NCBI GenBank assembly: GCA_947179485.1
Contig: OX359246.1
Location: 37,055,632-37,119,631, forward strand
Direction of reading: 5' to 3'
Origin: Allacma fusca
Taxonomy: Eukaryota > Arthropoda > Collembola > Symphypleona > Sminthuridae
Length of the DNA: 64,000 bases
Every line of letters starts with the position of its first letter. The stretch's first letter is position 1. Of this stretch, positions 12,443 through 21,532 are shown piece by piece. The notes under the pieces were generated by a model, which saw only the letters and a list, made by a program, of their open reading frames with translations, was not told the DNA's origin and ran no database searches. The position numbers and the translations under genes were made by a program.

Positions 12443-15147
12443 TTAATGTCGCCTGCCATGATGAGAGTTCCTGTTGCCACGTTTCTGAAAATTATTTCCG
12501 GAACTTCGATGATCGAATTGCTTATAGTTATGAGGATTAGATCTTTGATTGAAGGGAGGAGGCATCAGGTGTTTCATTAAACGAGGGGGTAGTATCTGCT
12601 CGTTACGGCGGCCATCAAAATGTGGTTTTCGTGTTGGAGGCTGTATAAAGTGAGCGGACTTTTTGCTGACATGTTCTTTTTGTTGCTTTTTTTCTTGACG
12701 ATTTTTAATTCTTGCTTCTTTCATCCTCCGAGAGTTATCTCGGAACAGCTGCCAATGCTTATTGGAACCAGGTCTACCAGACTTTTTCATCGCAACTTCC
12801 TCAACATCCATTACTGGCATCCCACGAGGGTGATGACTAAATAATGCCGCCTTTTGGCCATTCTGTGCAAACATAGTTAATATCAATTTTTAAAATTTTG
12901 GGGATGCATACACGAAAACATGACCATGCTGATTAGTGTCAAAACTTTGGCCGCAAATAAAAAAAATGGTAAAAGCAAGTTGAGTTGATCATAAATTTAC
13001 CCTCCATCTGAAGTATCCTCTCCGCAAATCCTCCAAAATCCTTGTATAGTTTGCGTCCGCCATGAAACTAAATATTTTTAGGATGTAGTTCGATGCTGTA
13101 AATACAACCCAAGAACCGTAGTTAACAATCAGCTAATTGTCACGAATAAGAGTAGAGTTTCTTTTTACTTATTAATTTTCGGTACCACCTAATTATAAAT
13201 AATACTATGTCGAGCATACTATCCATACAGAGTATTCTTAGAAGTGGCACATTTCGGCACTTATTGTTAAAATTGATTGATCTAATAATGAAACTGATAA
13301 TTGACAGTAAGTATATCCAAAAATGTTCACCCTACAACAAAAGCACCGTATGGAATGGTTTCTCAAATAACTGGAGTCCATTGTACATATTTAATATTAA
13401 AAACTGTAGTTTAGTTAAGCAATTAGACTCACTGTCTCTCGAAACCATCTTTGCCACGCTTCGACCAGTGGTATCAAAAGGATCTTCAATATCAAAACAT
13501 CCTTTATTTGCTACTTTATCAGTTTTAACTCTTGTAGCCGGCTCTGACTGTCGAATAGAAACAATTTGCCCCTCAAAGTTGAAATTTTGATAATAATTAA
13601 GGAAACCAGTCCAAAGTTCCGAAACGCTCATAGTGTTTTGCCCAATTGCTGGCCAGACTTTGTCCTGGAAATAAATAAAAATTAATTTCTCAAATCGGAT
13701 AAATTCAAGAGCAGAATGTCAACCATTAAATGCTGGATTAAAATTGATTTAACATACTAAATTTGGCACATCACGGAAAAATATAGTGTAATCGTTCCCC
13801 GTAACTAGGGCATCATCACATTCTGAGCATATCTGAAAACGAACAAAGAATGTTGAATTATGTAAACTAGTAAATTACATCTTAACAATGCAACATTACT
13901 AAGTAGCCACCAATATTGCGAGAAAAATCACACCTGAAACTCCCAACTCCATAACTAAAACTCTGAAGAAGGTAACATTATATTACGAAGCCGTTTTCTA
14001 AAATCGGATGAGTTTTTCAGGCCATGAAACTCAATTTTATATGAGCAATTTAAATTTTTAAAACAACAAAATAATACCTCCTGAAGTACCGGGAGAACGG
14101 GGGGCGTCACTTGCTGTAGATAATGAATTAATAAAACAGAGAATCCATACGACGAGAGACCCCCATTTGCAGCATCATTTAAATCACACATTTTCATGAC
14201 TGTCTTCAAGAACAACCCTAGAATCTAATGGAACATAATAATTGTCAATACAAGTTCCAAAAATTGAACCATTATCTTTATCTTATTCATCCTCCCATCT
14301 GAGGCAACGGCATACCTTGACTCGTGGATCAATATCAACATAAGTCCTCAATAATCTCGTATTTGCTGGAGCAAAAATATTTTCCAAGCTAATATCACCC
14401 TCAAAATTATTCGTCCTATGCCAGAATCGAACGATAGGTATTCTGGCCCTAATAAGCACAGCTCGCCGGAACTTCTTAGACCCTTTTATCAAATTAGCGA
14501 ATGTTCCAAGCACCTTCATCAGAGCTTTTCTGTCCCTCTGCAATTAATCAAACCCCAAAAACTACAATACTATTTCCATTATAATAAAACTCACAAATCC
14601 TAACTTTTATTACCCACCTAGAATTAATTCAACTTATAATAATCATCACAAATTTCCAACTTACACTCATCAGTACGTAGTCATCCTCAAAGCTGGCACA
14701 GAGGTCCAAATCCGAATGTTTACTACCAAAGCCGTTCGAAAATGACCCATAGGGCTCTAATACAAGACTTGGGAATGCTGTCAACAGCACAGACTTCAAG
14801 TCTGATATAATTTGTTTCCGAAACTTAATATCTTCATCTTTCAAAGACTCGGACTCTAAAACAAACATAGCAATACAGTACAGTAAATGCAGTTTACAGA
14901 AAATGCCCAAGGGACTCCATGATCATGGAATATTATTGCAAAAACAAAACTCCATTTAATCCATTATACCATAAACTTTCATCATCACTTGGTCAACATC
15001 TGACTCAGAAGTCTCATTTCCGAAAGACGGATCCTCATCATCACTAATATCAAAGACGTCCTGTTTCTCAACAGCCATACTTCGACCTTGACTATTATTA
15101 TTATCGTCAGCTCTCTTATCACCGGGATCTCTGCCAACGACTTTCAT
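12443..15147 (-). CDS. terminal uridylyltransferase-like protein, single-module paralog
   Basis: Predicted TUTase (Cid1 / TUT4-TUT7 type), adding nucleotides, usually uridines, to RNA 3' ends. Eight exons: 15147-14970, 14855-14665, 14537-14316, 14224-14078, 13832-13758, 13664-13433, 13095-13001 and 12862-12443. They join with consistent phases into 519 codons plus stop. Order: an acidic Ser-rich N-terminus (about residues 25-55), then the nucleotidyltransferase core with GSFSNGFGSKHSDLDLC, whose SDLDL holds the first two metal-binding aspartates. The third is in FEGDIS after RIPIVRF. NTRLLRTYVDIDPRVK and GGLSSYGFSVLLIHYLQQ follow in the central domain. A PAP-associated region (VSELWTGFLNYYQNFNF and DIEDPFD) precedes a basic, Arg/Lys/Gln-rich tail of about 140 residues. 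Exon borders from 14537 onward match those of the neighbour at 21533-26638, which shows tandem duplication. The start is the first methionine of the first exon; an upstream non-coding exon is possible. Confidence 0.88.
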
Positions 15148-15976
15148 CTGCTGTCCAATTTTGAACCATAGAATATCTCCTTATCTCTCGAATAACATCA
15201 ATAACGACTAGCAAGCCAAAAGCTTAGTCCATTTCTGCCCACACGGCTACCGATTCCTTGTCTCTCGGTCCTGGTTCAGGTTCGATTATCACAAAAACTG
15301 AAATCATATACAAAATCATCACGATTAAGAAACGATACTGTAATTAATTAATTATAAAATGTTTTTACAGAACCTCACGCTTATAAAAATATGATTTTAA
15401 AAAGCGAGTTTTAACTTTGAACTTGTTTTTGGTATCATTTAAATAAATATTGATATCCAATGTATATGTATAATGCTTCTAAAAAATTATAACCAGTTCA
15501 ATCAGGAATTTAAAACGCGTAAAAATAATAAGAAATTAATTAATTCTGAATTTAATAGTTAATAATAATATATGCATTGAACTTCGTAAATTCCTACAGT
15601 CAACAACGGAACCATTCACACTATAAGATCAAATGGCTTGATGTCTCAAGTCACAAAATTGAAAGGCACACGAATAGCTGAATAATTTATGTTAATTACA
15701 TTTTTATTTAAATATTATTTATTTAACGTTGCGCCTTCAAATTCAGTGCAATTACATTGTTCAGGCGGCCTTCACACACTTCTTTTTCTTTGCTTTCTCA
15801 CCCGTTTATCGGTTCGGTTCTTGCTCCGTATGCAAATTTGAAAAAAACGAAAAGTATGTTTTGAGTACAATCTTCGCGCTAAAAAAGGTTATCTAGAAGA
15901 TTTGTCTTGTGAGAAATCATTGAAAATGCAGACCGTGCTTAAATATTGTTCATAAATGTCAGCAGAGGATTTTGAA
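15148..15976. other. upstream region of the single-module TUTase
   Basis: An AT-rich spacer of about 830 bp between the TUTase start codon and the DIRS element. It should contain the promoter and any 5' untranslated exon of the gene at 12443-15147. I see no clear TATA box or other defined element. Confidence 0.4.
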
Positions 15977-16159
15977 AATTAACTGATTAAACTAGACTTA
16001 CCTTGAAGTTTAATCATAATTATATGAACAGACTCGTCCGAATATATTACTAACATTGTAGTAGCTCCATCTTATGTTTGTGCCCACAACTTTTAAAGGC
16101 TTTTTGCCCGTACACCATGCACTACTCTATCACACACTACCAAGTCATTCCTTTTAAAG
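15977..16159. repeat. DIRS inverted terminal repeat (3' side of element)
   Basis: The outer part reads AACTGATTAAACTAGACTTA and continues to GACTCGTCC. From there about 125 bp (ending CACTACCAAGTCATTC) are the inverted counterpart of 20650-20770. The outermost roughly 45 bp are unique to this end, as expected for DIRS ends of unequal length. On the opposite strand the end contains AAGGTAAGT, a perfect splice-donor consensus. Confidence 0.9.
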
Positions 16160-16220
16160 ACTTTACGATTTGTTATATTCGGGAAAAAATTTAACAATTA
16201 AATTTTGGGATGGGTGGGAG

Positions 16221-16333
16221 TAATATATTCGGACGAGTCTGTTCATATAATTATGATTAAACTTCAAGGTAAGTCTAGTTTAATCAGTTAATTATATTTC
16301 ACTGACTCGTCCTCTATATTACTAACATTGTAG
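16221..16333. repeat. DIRS internal complementary region
   Basis: This 113-bp segment is a copy, in inverted orientation, of the left element end directly joined to the right element end. The junction is GTTTAATCAGTT then AATTATATTTCACTG. In the DIRS model it templates completion and circularisation of the reverse transcript. Its presence and exact match to both ends show the element is structurally complete. Confidence 0.9.
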
Positions 16334-16450
16334 TTGTTTAAAGCGTGCAAATCGTAACTCTTTCTGAGTTTTCTTTGGTCAAGAATTTTACTCATTTTAT
16401 TATTTCCACAAGAGTGTAACAAAATATTAACATAAAGTCTCGTATATTGT

Positions 16451-17353
16451 TCATGGTTCTAGCAAAGATTCTGCAAAAGCTTCTGGATTAACAATTGGAA
16501 GCTCGTAGAAGTTAGCAAATGTCGATGACGAGGAGGTCCAACCCGCTGCCTTCCGAATTACTTCGATATTGACTCTTTTCCTAGCGGCTGCAGATGTAGC
16601 CGCATGCCTTGTACTATGTGCAGAAAAGACAGATATGTCAATACCACTATTTTCTAGGACAATCTTAATCCATCTGCCAATAGTTTGTGCTGTCACTGGT
16701 TTGTGTGGCTTCTTGAGAGAAATGAATAAACTTTCCCACCTTTCTCTCAAGGCAGATGTCTGCTTAATGTACTCACCAAGTACTGAGCTTGTACATATTT
16801 CCAGATCATCAGAGTGTATGGGTAGAAAGAGACATGGCTGGGGCCGACCTGCTTTTGAAGTTTTTATGTTATCTGGGACAAAGATATTTGTACCTCTGGT
16901 ATCTGATTTTATATTTTGGATTTTAATTTTGCTGAAAGTTTGGACCCGTTGGGCTGTGGTTATCGCTAGTAAGCCTACCAATTTGAGCGTCAATTTTTCA
17001 AGATCCAGACAAGCTGTCGGTGACAGAGTCTTCAAATAACTAATTACTTTTTGGGGGTCCCAAGTATAGTTATATTTCGGCCGAGGTGGATTAATTTTGC
17101 TTACGCCTTTCAGATATCTTGCAAGACTGGCATTTTGTCCCAATTTCCCACCCGATATAAGAGAGATGGCCGATTTTGTTGTATTTAGTGTAGCGTATGA
17201 AGCCCCTTCTTCAAATTTTGATTGCAGAAATTCTAAAACGTCGGATATCTTTGGATTTAGTGGATTTAAGGATTCCTGAGTGCAGTAAGCATGCCAATTT
17301 TTAATACCCAAAGAGTACTGTTTAAGGGTTGAGTCATTTAATGAGGACATCAT
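16451..17353 (-). CDS. DIRS tyrosine recombinase (integrase)
   Basis: A 300-residue protein with the fold-defining residues of the DIRS tyrosine recombinase: an N-terminal core-binding part (LKQYSLGIKNWHAYC near residue 10), the first catalytic arginine in AITTAQRVQTFSKI (about residue 137), the HxxR box in SAHSTRHAATSAAA (about 246), AAGWTSSSSTFANFYELP with the candidate nucleophilic tyrosine near 284, and a short C-terminus. It would integrate the circular cDNA by strand exchange. It follows the RT frame after about 40 bp. No stop or frameshift is visible, so it is likely functional. Length is within the usual range for such recombinases. Confidence 0.93.
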   Translation of the reverse strand: MMSSLNDSTLKQYSLGIKNWHAYCTQESLNPLNPKISDVLEFLQSKFEEGASYATLNTTKSAISLISGGKLGQNASLARYLKGVSKINPPRPKYNYTWDPQKVISYLKTLSPTACLDLEKLTLKLVGLLAITTAQRVQTFSKIKIQNIKSDTRGTNIFVPDNIKTSKAGRPQPCLFLPIHSDDLEICTSSVLGEYIKQTSALRERWESLFISLKKPHKPVTAQTIGRWIKIVLENSGIDISVFSAHSTRHAATSAAARKRVNIEVIRKAAGWTSSSSTFANFYELPIVNPEAFAESLLEP

Positions 17354-17394
17354 GGTTGTGATGCAACTCTCCGGTATACCTTGTTGGAGAAACG

Positions 17395-19300
17395 CTAACC
17401 GGATAACTTCCCTGCCAGAAGTGAAAGGTGCTTGAGCATTGGATGCGTCTTCCTAGATGGAGAAAATAAGAGATTTTGTGACGCAGGAAGCACAATCAAT
17501 TTTGATATCAGCATTTTCCGGAATAAAGGGTACCATGGTTGGGTTGGCCAGTTTGGAACTACTATAATTCCATTTGCCTTTTCTGCTAATATTTTTTGCA
17601 ACACTCGAGGAATCATAGAAAAAGGCGGAAATGCATAGAAAAAATAGCTGTTCCAATTAATTGTGAACGCATCTACATATGTAGCCTTCGGATCCGGAAA
17701 CCAGCTTACAAATATGTTGCATTTTGCGTTTGAGTAGCTTGCAAAAAGATCAATACTTGGTCTACCAAATCTTTTACAAATACTCGTATAATGAGAGTAA
17801 TTTAGAGACCACTCATATTCATCATTTGTGCTTCGCGACTCCTGATCTGCAATGATATTCTTTGCTGAGGGAATGTAAGAGGCAAAAATCCAGATATTTC
17901 GGGATTCGCACCATTGCCAAATGGTTCTTGTCAGGTTATTCAACTTATTATGTTGAATGCTACCCATTCGGTTTATATAGGCGATTGCAGTGGTATTATC
18001 CACGCGGAGGAGAATATTGCAATCCCTAGCATTTCTCATAAGCGCTTTTAGAGCGTAATTTATTGCTAATAACTCAAGGTAATTTATATGATCTTTTGGC
18101 TCATTTTCGCTCCAGAAACCATGGGTTTTTGAATTAACTGAGTAAGCTCCCCATGCTCGCAAGGACGCATCTGTGTACAATACTATATCATAATTTACTG
18201 ATTGAACAGAACACGCGGAGTTAGGGAGGTTTTGGAGCCACCAGCAAAGATCCGCTTTAATACTCTTTGTTATTTGAAGAGAGTTTTCATAATTTCCATT
18301 GGATTCAAGTAACGCTAAATATTTCTCCCTTTCCATAGTTTTTGTATAGAGAAGTCCAAGCTTTATCGCTCTGGATACAGAGTTAAGATGACCCAGTAGC
18401 TGGGCAAATGAGCGAATTTTGCAAGATTTCAGCGAAATAAAATATTGAATCCTTTCCAGAAGATCTCTTTTCCTGGACTCCGGAATTTCCAAAATCATTT
18501 GTTTTGAGTTAATAACAAATCCTAAATAATGGCACATGTGCGAAGGATTTAGAACGGACTTTTTGTAGTTAATTATAAATCCTAAAGATTCCAGCAAGTC
18601 AATAACCACATGTATTTGTGTATTGCAGTTATACGCTGAATCCGAGATTAGTAATATGTCGTCTATATACACGACTAACAATAAGCCTTTCTGCCGTAAA
18701 AATGCCATTACCGGCTTCATTAATTTCGTAAAAAGCCAAGGTGCTACGGAGAGGCCGAAAGGTAGGCAACTGAATTCGTAAATACTTTCTTTCCATTTAA
18801 ATCTTAAATATTTTCGGTCCTCCTTTGCTACTGGTACTAAAAAATAAGCATCCTTCAGGTCTAATTTGCACATGAAGCAATCCGAAGAAACCAGCTTTGT
18901 GGCAACTCTAATATCCTCCATCTTGAAATGCTTCACTTCTAAGAATTTGTTGAGACATTTCAAGTTCAGGATGAATCGCTTTGTACCGTCAGGTTTTGGT
19001 ATCAAAAATATATTTGATATAAATTGACCATCTGCGCTTTTAGCTTTGTTTATAGCGCCTACGTTGAGGAGCTTTTGAATTTCCTCCTCCATTTGTCTAA
19101 CGTCATGGTCTGAAAAGTCCCTTTGAGTCGGAGTCTTTTTCTGATAAGGAGTAGCTACAAAAGGCAACTTAAAGCCTCGCAGCCACTGAAGTACTATTTT
19201 ATCATTTGTTATTGACTTCCATGACCACTGAAATTGTTTCAATCTCCCTGCTTGGTAACTTACATTTAGCGTTGGTGCTGCCGTCGAGGGCTCCGCTTGG
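17395..19300 (-). CDS. DIRS reverse transcriptase / RNase H polyprotein
   Basis: A large uninterrupted frame (at least 615 codons). The reverse transcriptase lies at about residues 40-260 from 19242, with SIYEFSCLPFGLSVAPWLF and the YIDD active-site box in VVYIDDILLIS. RNase H follows at about 360-475: its acidic residues are in YTDASLRAWGAYS, NYLELLAINYALKAL, LRVDNTTAIAYIN and NIIADQESR. The last 130 residues (DLFASYSNAKCNIF, AFPPFS, VVPNWPTQPWYP) are the conserved post-RNase H region seen in DIRS/PAT elements. I see no separate methyltransferase domain. The frame stays open upstream of its first possible start and overlaps the end of gag in the -1 frame, so expression by frameshifting is plausible. 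The 5' limit given is approximate. Confidence 0.93.
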
Positions 19301-20465
19301 GGCTCCTCCGGTCGTCTCGAGAGTGCCGCCCGCCCCTTACCGTGTACTTCTTGTACGGGTATGACGGGCGCTTGTAGTTTAAAGGCGCGTGAGTCTGTCC
19401 ACCCGACCTGACATGTCCCGGTTCGTCATTACGAGCGGGCTTTTTCTGAGCGGATGGTTTCTCCCGTTGAAGCTCTTTACCCAGTTTAGTAATGGCTCTA
19501 GCTGCCTCAACTTTCTCTTTAAATTCTGAACCATATAGATATAAATCAACTGGACTCTCATCTGCAATTGATTTCATTAAAAAGTTCAATGTCGGCGTAA
19601 TATGTGCCTTTCGGGCAGCAGAAATCTTGTTTTGAAGATCGGCCATGAGTCGCCCTGCATCATTTAGCGCCTTCACAGTTGCTACTTTAGCCTGAATGTC
19701 CGGGAGCTCCGTGACTTTAATTTGAAGCAAGTGAGAAATTGCCGATCCCACAGCAGTTAGGCTAGCGGCTAACTGTTTTTGTTGTGCAACCATGTAACCC
19801 TCCTTCTTAATTAATTTAGCATTTTTTGATATGCTTGCTAATACCTCCGGATTCAGCTTAGGTGCTGCAATCCGCGGGCAGTTTTTGGGAATTGGATGAC
19901 TTTCCATCAACCTTTGGTTACTTAGTGTCTGCAAACCAGATCCTGCAATATCTGACCACACCTGGACCACCGTCTCTGGAATGTCTTCCCCTAATAATTC
20001 CTTAGGAGCGTCAGCGGTTCCCAGTATCTCATTAATATCTGGGTCAATTGGAGCATGAATGCTAATAACATCCACCGAAGGAGACCTTGGAGGCTCATTA
20101 GTGCGTGTCACAGGGGATTTTGAACGATCCCTTGGGCTATTCTCCCGAGATCTTGACCGGGTGAACCTGGATCTCGAGTATTTACGAATAGGACTGCTGT
20201 ATTGGTCTGTGGACCTAGAGTTTTCTCGACTTAAAGAGCAAGTATCTCTCGGGGTGCTCTGCCTCTTTTTTCTTGCCCCTTTTCTTTCGGTCTTTGTCGA
20301 GCCTCGCGGGCTGCGATCACCGTGACTGGACGACCTGTGTCGTCTTTTATTCCTTTTATGCTTATGAAGCTTTTTGGCCAGCAGTTTGACTTGCTTTCTT
20401 AGTTTTGAGACAGATTCCTCACTCGAGGAGGAAGAACTGGAAGAAGAATGGGATCTTTTCCCCAT
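19266..20465 (-). CDS. DIRS gag-like protein
   Basis: A 399-residue protein in the first position of the DIRS element. It starts MGKRSHSSSS and has an N-terminal third rich in Ser, Arg and Lys with many RS/SR dipeptides, then an acidic linker, a predicted helical middle (about residues 150-340, including VVQVWSDIAGSGLQTLSNQRLM and several Ala/Lys/Leu-rich helices), and a basic Arg/Ser/His-rich C-terminus. No CCHC zinc knuckle is present. By position it is the nucleocapsid-like ORF1; the assignment rests on context, since gag proteins of this class share little sequence. The last codons overlap the open RT frame. Confidence 0.8.
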   Translation of the reverse strand: MGKRSHSSSSSSSSSEESVSKLRKQVKLLAKKLHKHKRNKRRHRSSSHGDRSPRGSTKTERKGARKKRQSTPRDTCSLSRENSRSTDQYSSPIRKYSRSRFTRSRSRENSPRDRSKSPVTRTNEPPRSPSVDVISIHAPIDPDINEILGTADAPKELLGEDIPETVVQVWSDIAGSGLQTLSNQRLMESHPIPKNCPRIAAPKLNPEVLASISKNAKLIKKEGYMVAQQKQLAASLTAVGSAISHLLQIKVTELPDIQAKVATVKALNDAGRLMADLQNKISAARKAHITPTLNFLMKSIADESPVDLYLYGSEFKEKVEAARAITKLGKELQREKPSAQKKPARNDEPGHVRSGGQTHAPLNYKRPSYPYKKYTVRGGRHSRDDRRSPKRSPRRQHQR

Positions 20466-20649
20466 TTTCTACACAAAAAATCATAGAATGGAACACAAAT
20501 TTTGTAAAAACTATTCAATTTTGCCCATTCACAACCAATTGATTTAATGTTTTCACTTAATATCCTTACCAAACCTTATTTATAGAAAACGAAGAAAACC
20601 CAACTCCTTGAGAGTTAAGATGGAACGTGTGGACACAACACACAAAATG

Positions 20650-20786
20650 AAGAGAATGACTTGGTAGTGTGTGATAGAGTAGTGCATGGTGTACGGGCAA
20701 AAAGCCTTTAAAAGTTGTGGGCACAAACATAAGATGGAGCTACTACAATGTTAGTAATATAGAGGACGAGTCAGTGAAATATAATT
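20650..20786. repeat. DIRS inverted terminal repeat (5' side of element)
   Basis: GAATGACTTGGTAGTGTGTG to GGACGAGTCAGTGAAATATAATT. It is the inverted counterpart of 16036-16159 over about 125 bp, with its own distinct outermost bases (CAGTGAAATATAATT). It should carry the promoter of the element on the minus strand. The boundary at 20786 is set by the junction recorded in the internal complementary region. Confidence 0.88.
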
Positions 20787-21532
20787 ACAGAATTATTATG
20801 GATCTTAAATTATATATGTAGACATGATTCTTATCAGATTAAAAATAGGCAAAGGAAGATGCTATCGTGATAATAGGTATCGTTTAGGGGTCCGACTTCT
20901 GCATTCGTCCCTGGTGGACCTGAAATTTTCAACCATTCGTGGGACGTAATCACGGTTTTAAAAATCATTTCCTGATCCCATTGAGTCAAAAAAGAAAAAC
21001 AAAATGTGGAAAACAAAATCACAGTTTCTAAAAATCATCCCTGCTTTTGCTGAATTAAAAAGTAAATTTTTTTAAATAATTAACTGTACACGGATATGTA
21101 GGTGGTATTTGTCAGTCAAAAGGCAAAAATAAAATCTTTGATTTTTTTGACCAAAAAGCAGAACTTTCGAAAATATTCATGTTTTTGAAGTGACTATCCC
21201 TGATTTTGTTGAGCAAAACAAGCAAAAATTTAGAAAAAATATTTATTTAAAAAATTCTTGGGAGGTATAAAATCCTTGGGACCGGCAGTGTCGGAATCCC
21301 TCAGAAATCAGACCCCTGGACTACCATTCAGTTAAGTGATGACGAAATGAATTGGAGCCAATATTCCCTATCTGGTAAATGAAATTGTTAGCAACCATGG
21401 TTGTTTGTGATTTATAAACATGTAAAGTATTGTAAAGAGTAATCATTTCTGTGAAACAGAGTGGGTAAGTATTTGTGAAATATAGTGAATATAATTAATA
21501 AGACACACAGCGGTTTGAAGGAACATATTGTA
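20787..21532. other. spacer between DIRS and the two-module TUTase
   Basis: No gene is supported. The part adjoining 21532 is the 3' untranslated region of the minus-strand TUTase. The remainder is AT-rich with loosely repeated AAAATCATTCCTGATTTTG-like words but no recognisable element ends. Confidence 0.35.

Larger units (their letters stand above)
15977..20786 (-). mobile_element. complete DIRS-type tyrosine-recombinase retrotransposon
   Basis: Read on the minus strand: inverted end (20786 inward), gag-like frame 20465-19266, RT/RNase H frame 19242-17395, tyrosine recombinase 17353-16451, internal complementary region 16333-16221, and the second inverted end 16159 to about 15977. The internal region is the reverse complement of the joined extreme ends: AGTCTAGTTTAATCAGTT followed by AATTATATTTCACTGACTCG. 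This is the hallmark of DIRS elements, which replicate through a circular intermediate and integrate by recombinase without a target duplication. No target duplication is seen; both ends overlap in AATT. All three frames are uninterrupted, so the copy looks young and possibly active. It lies between the two TUTase paralogs, about 830 bp upstream of one and 750 bp downstream of the other. Confidence 0.95.

Noticed and set aside
16221..16333. Palindromic sequence considered as a separate MITE
   Set aside because: It is exactly the joined ends of the DIRS element and serves as its internal complementary region.
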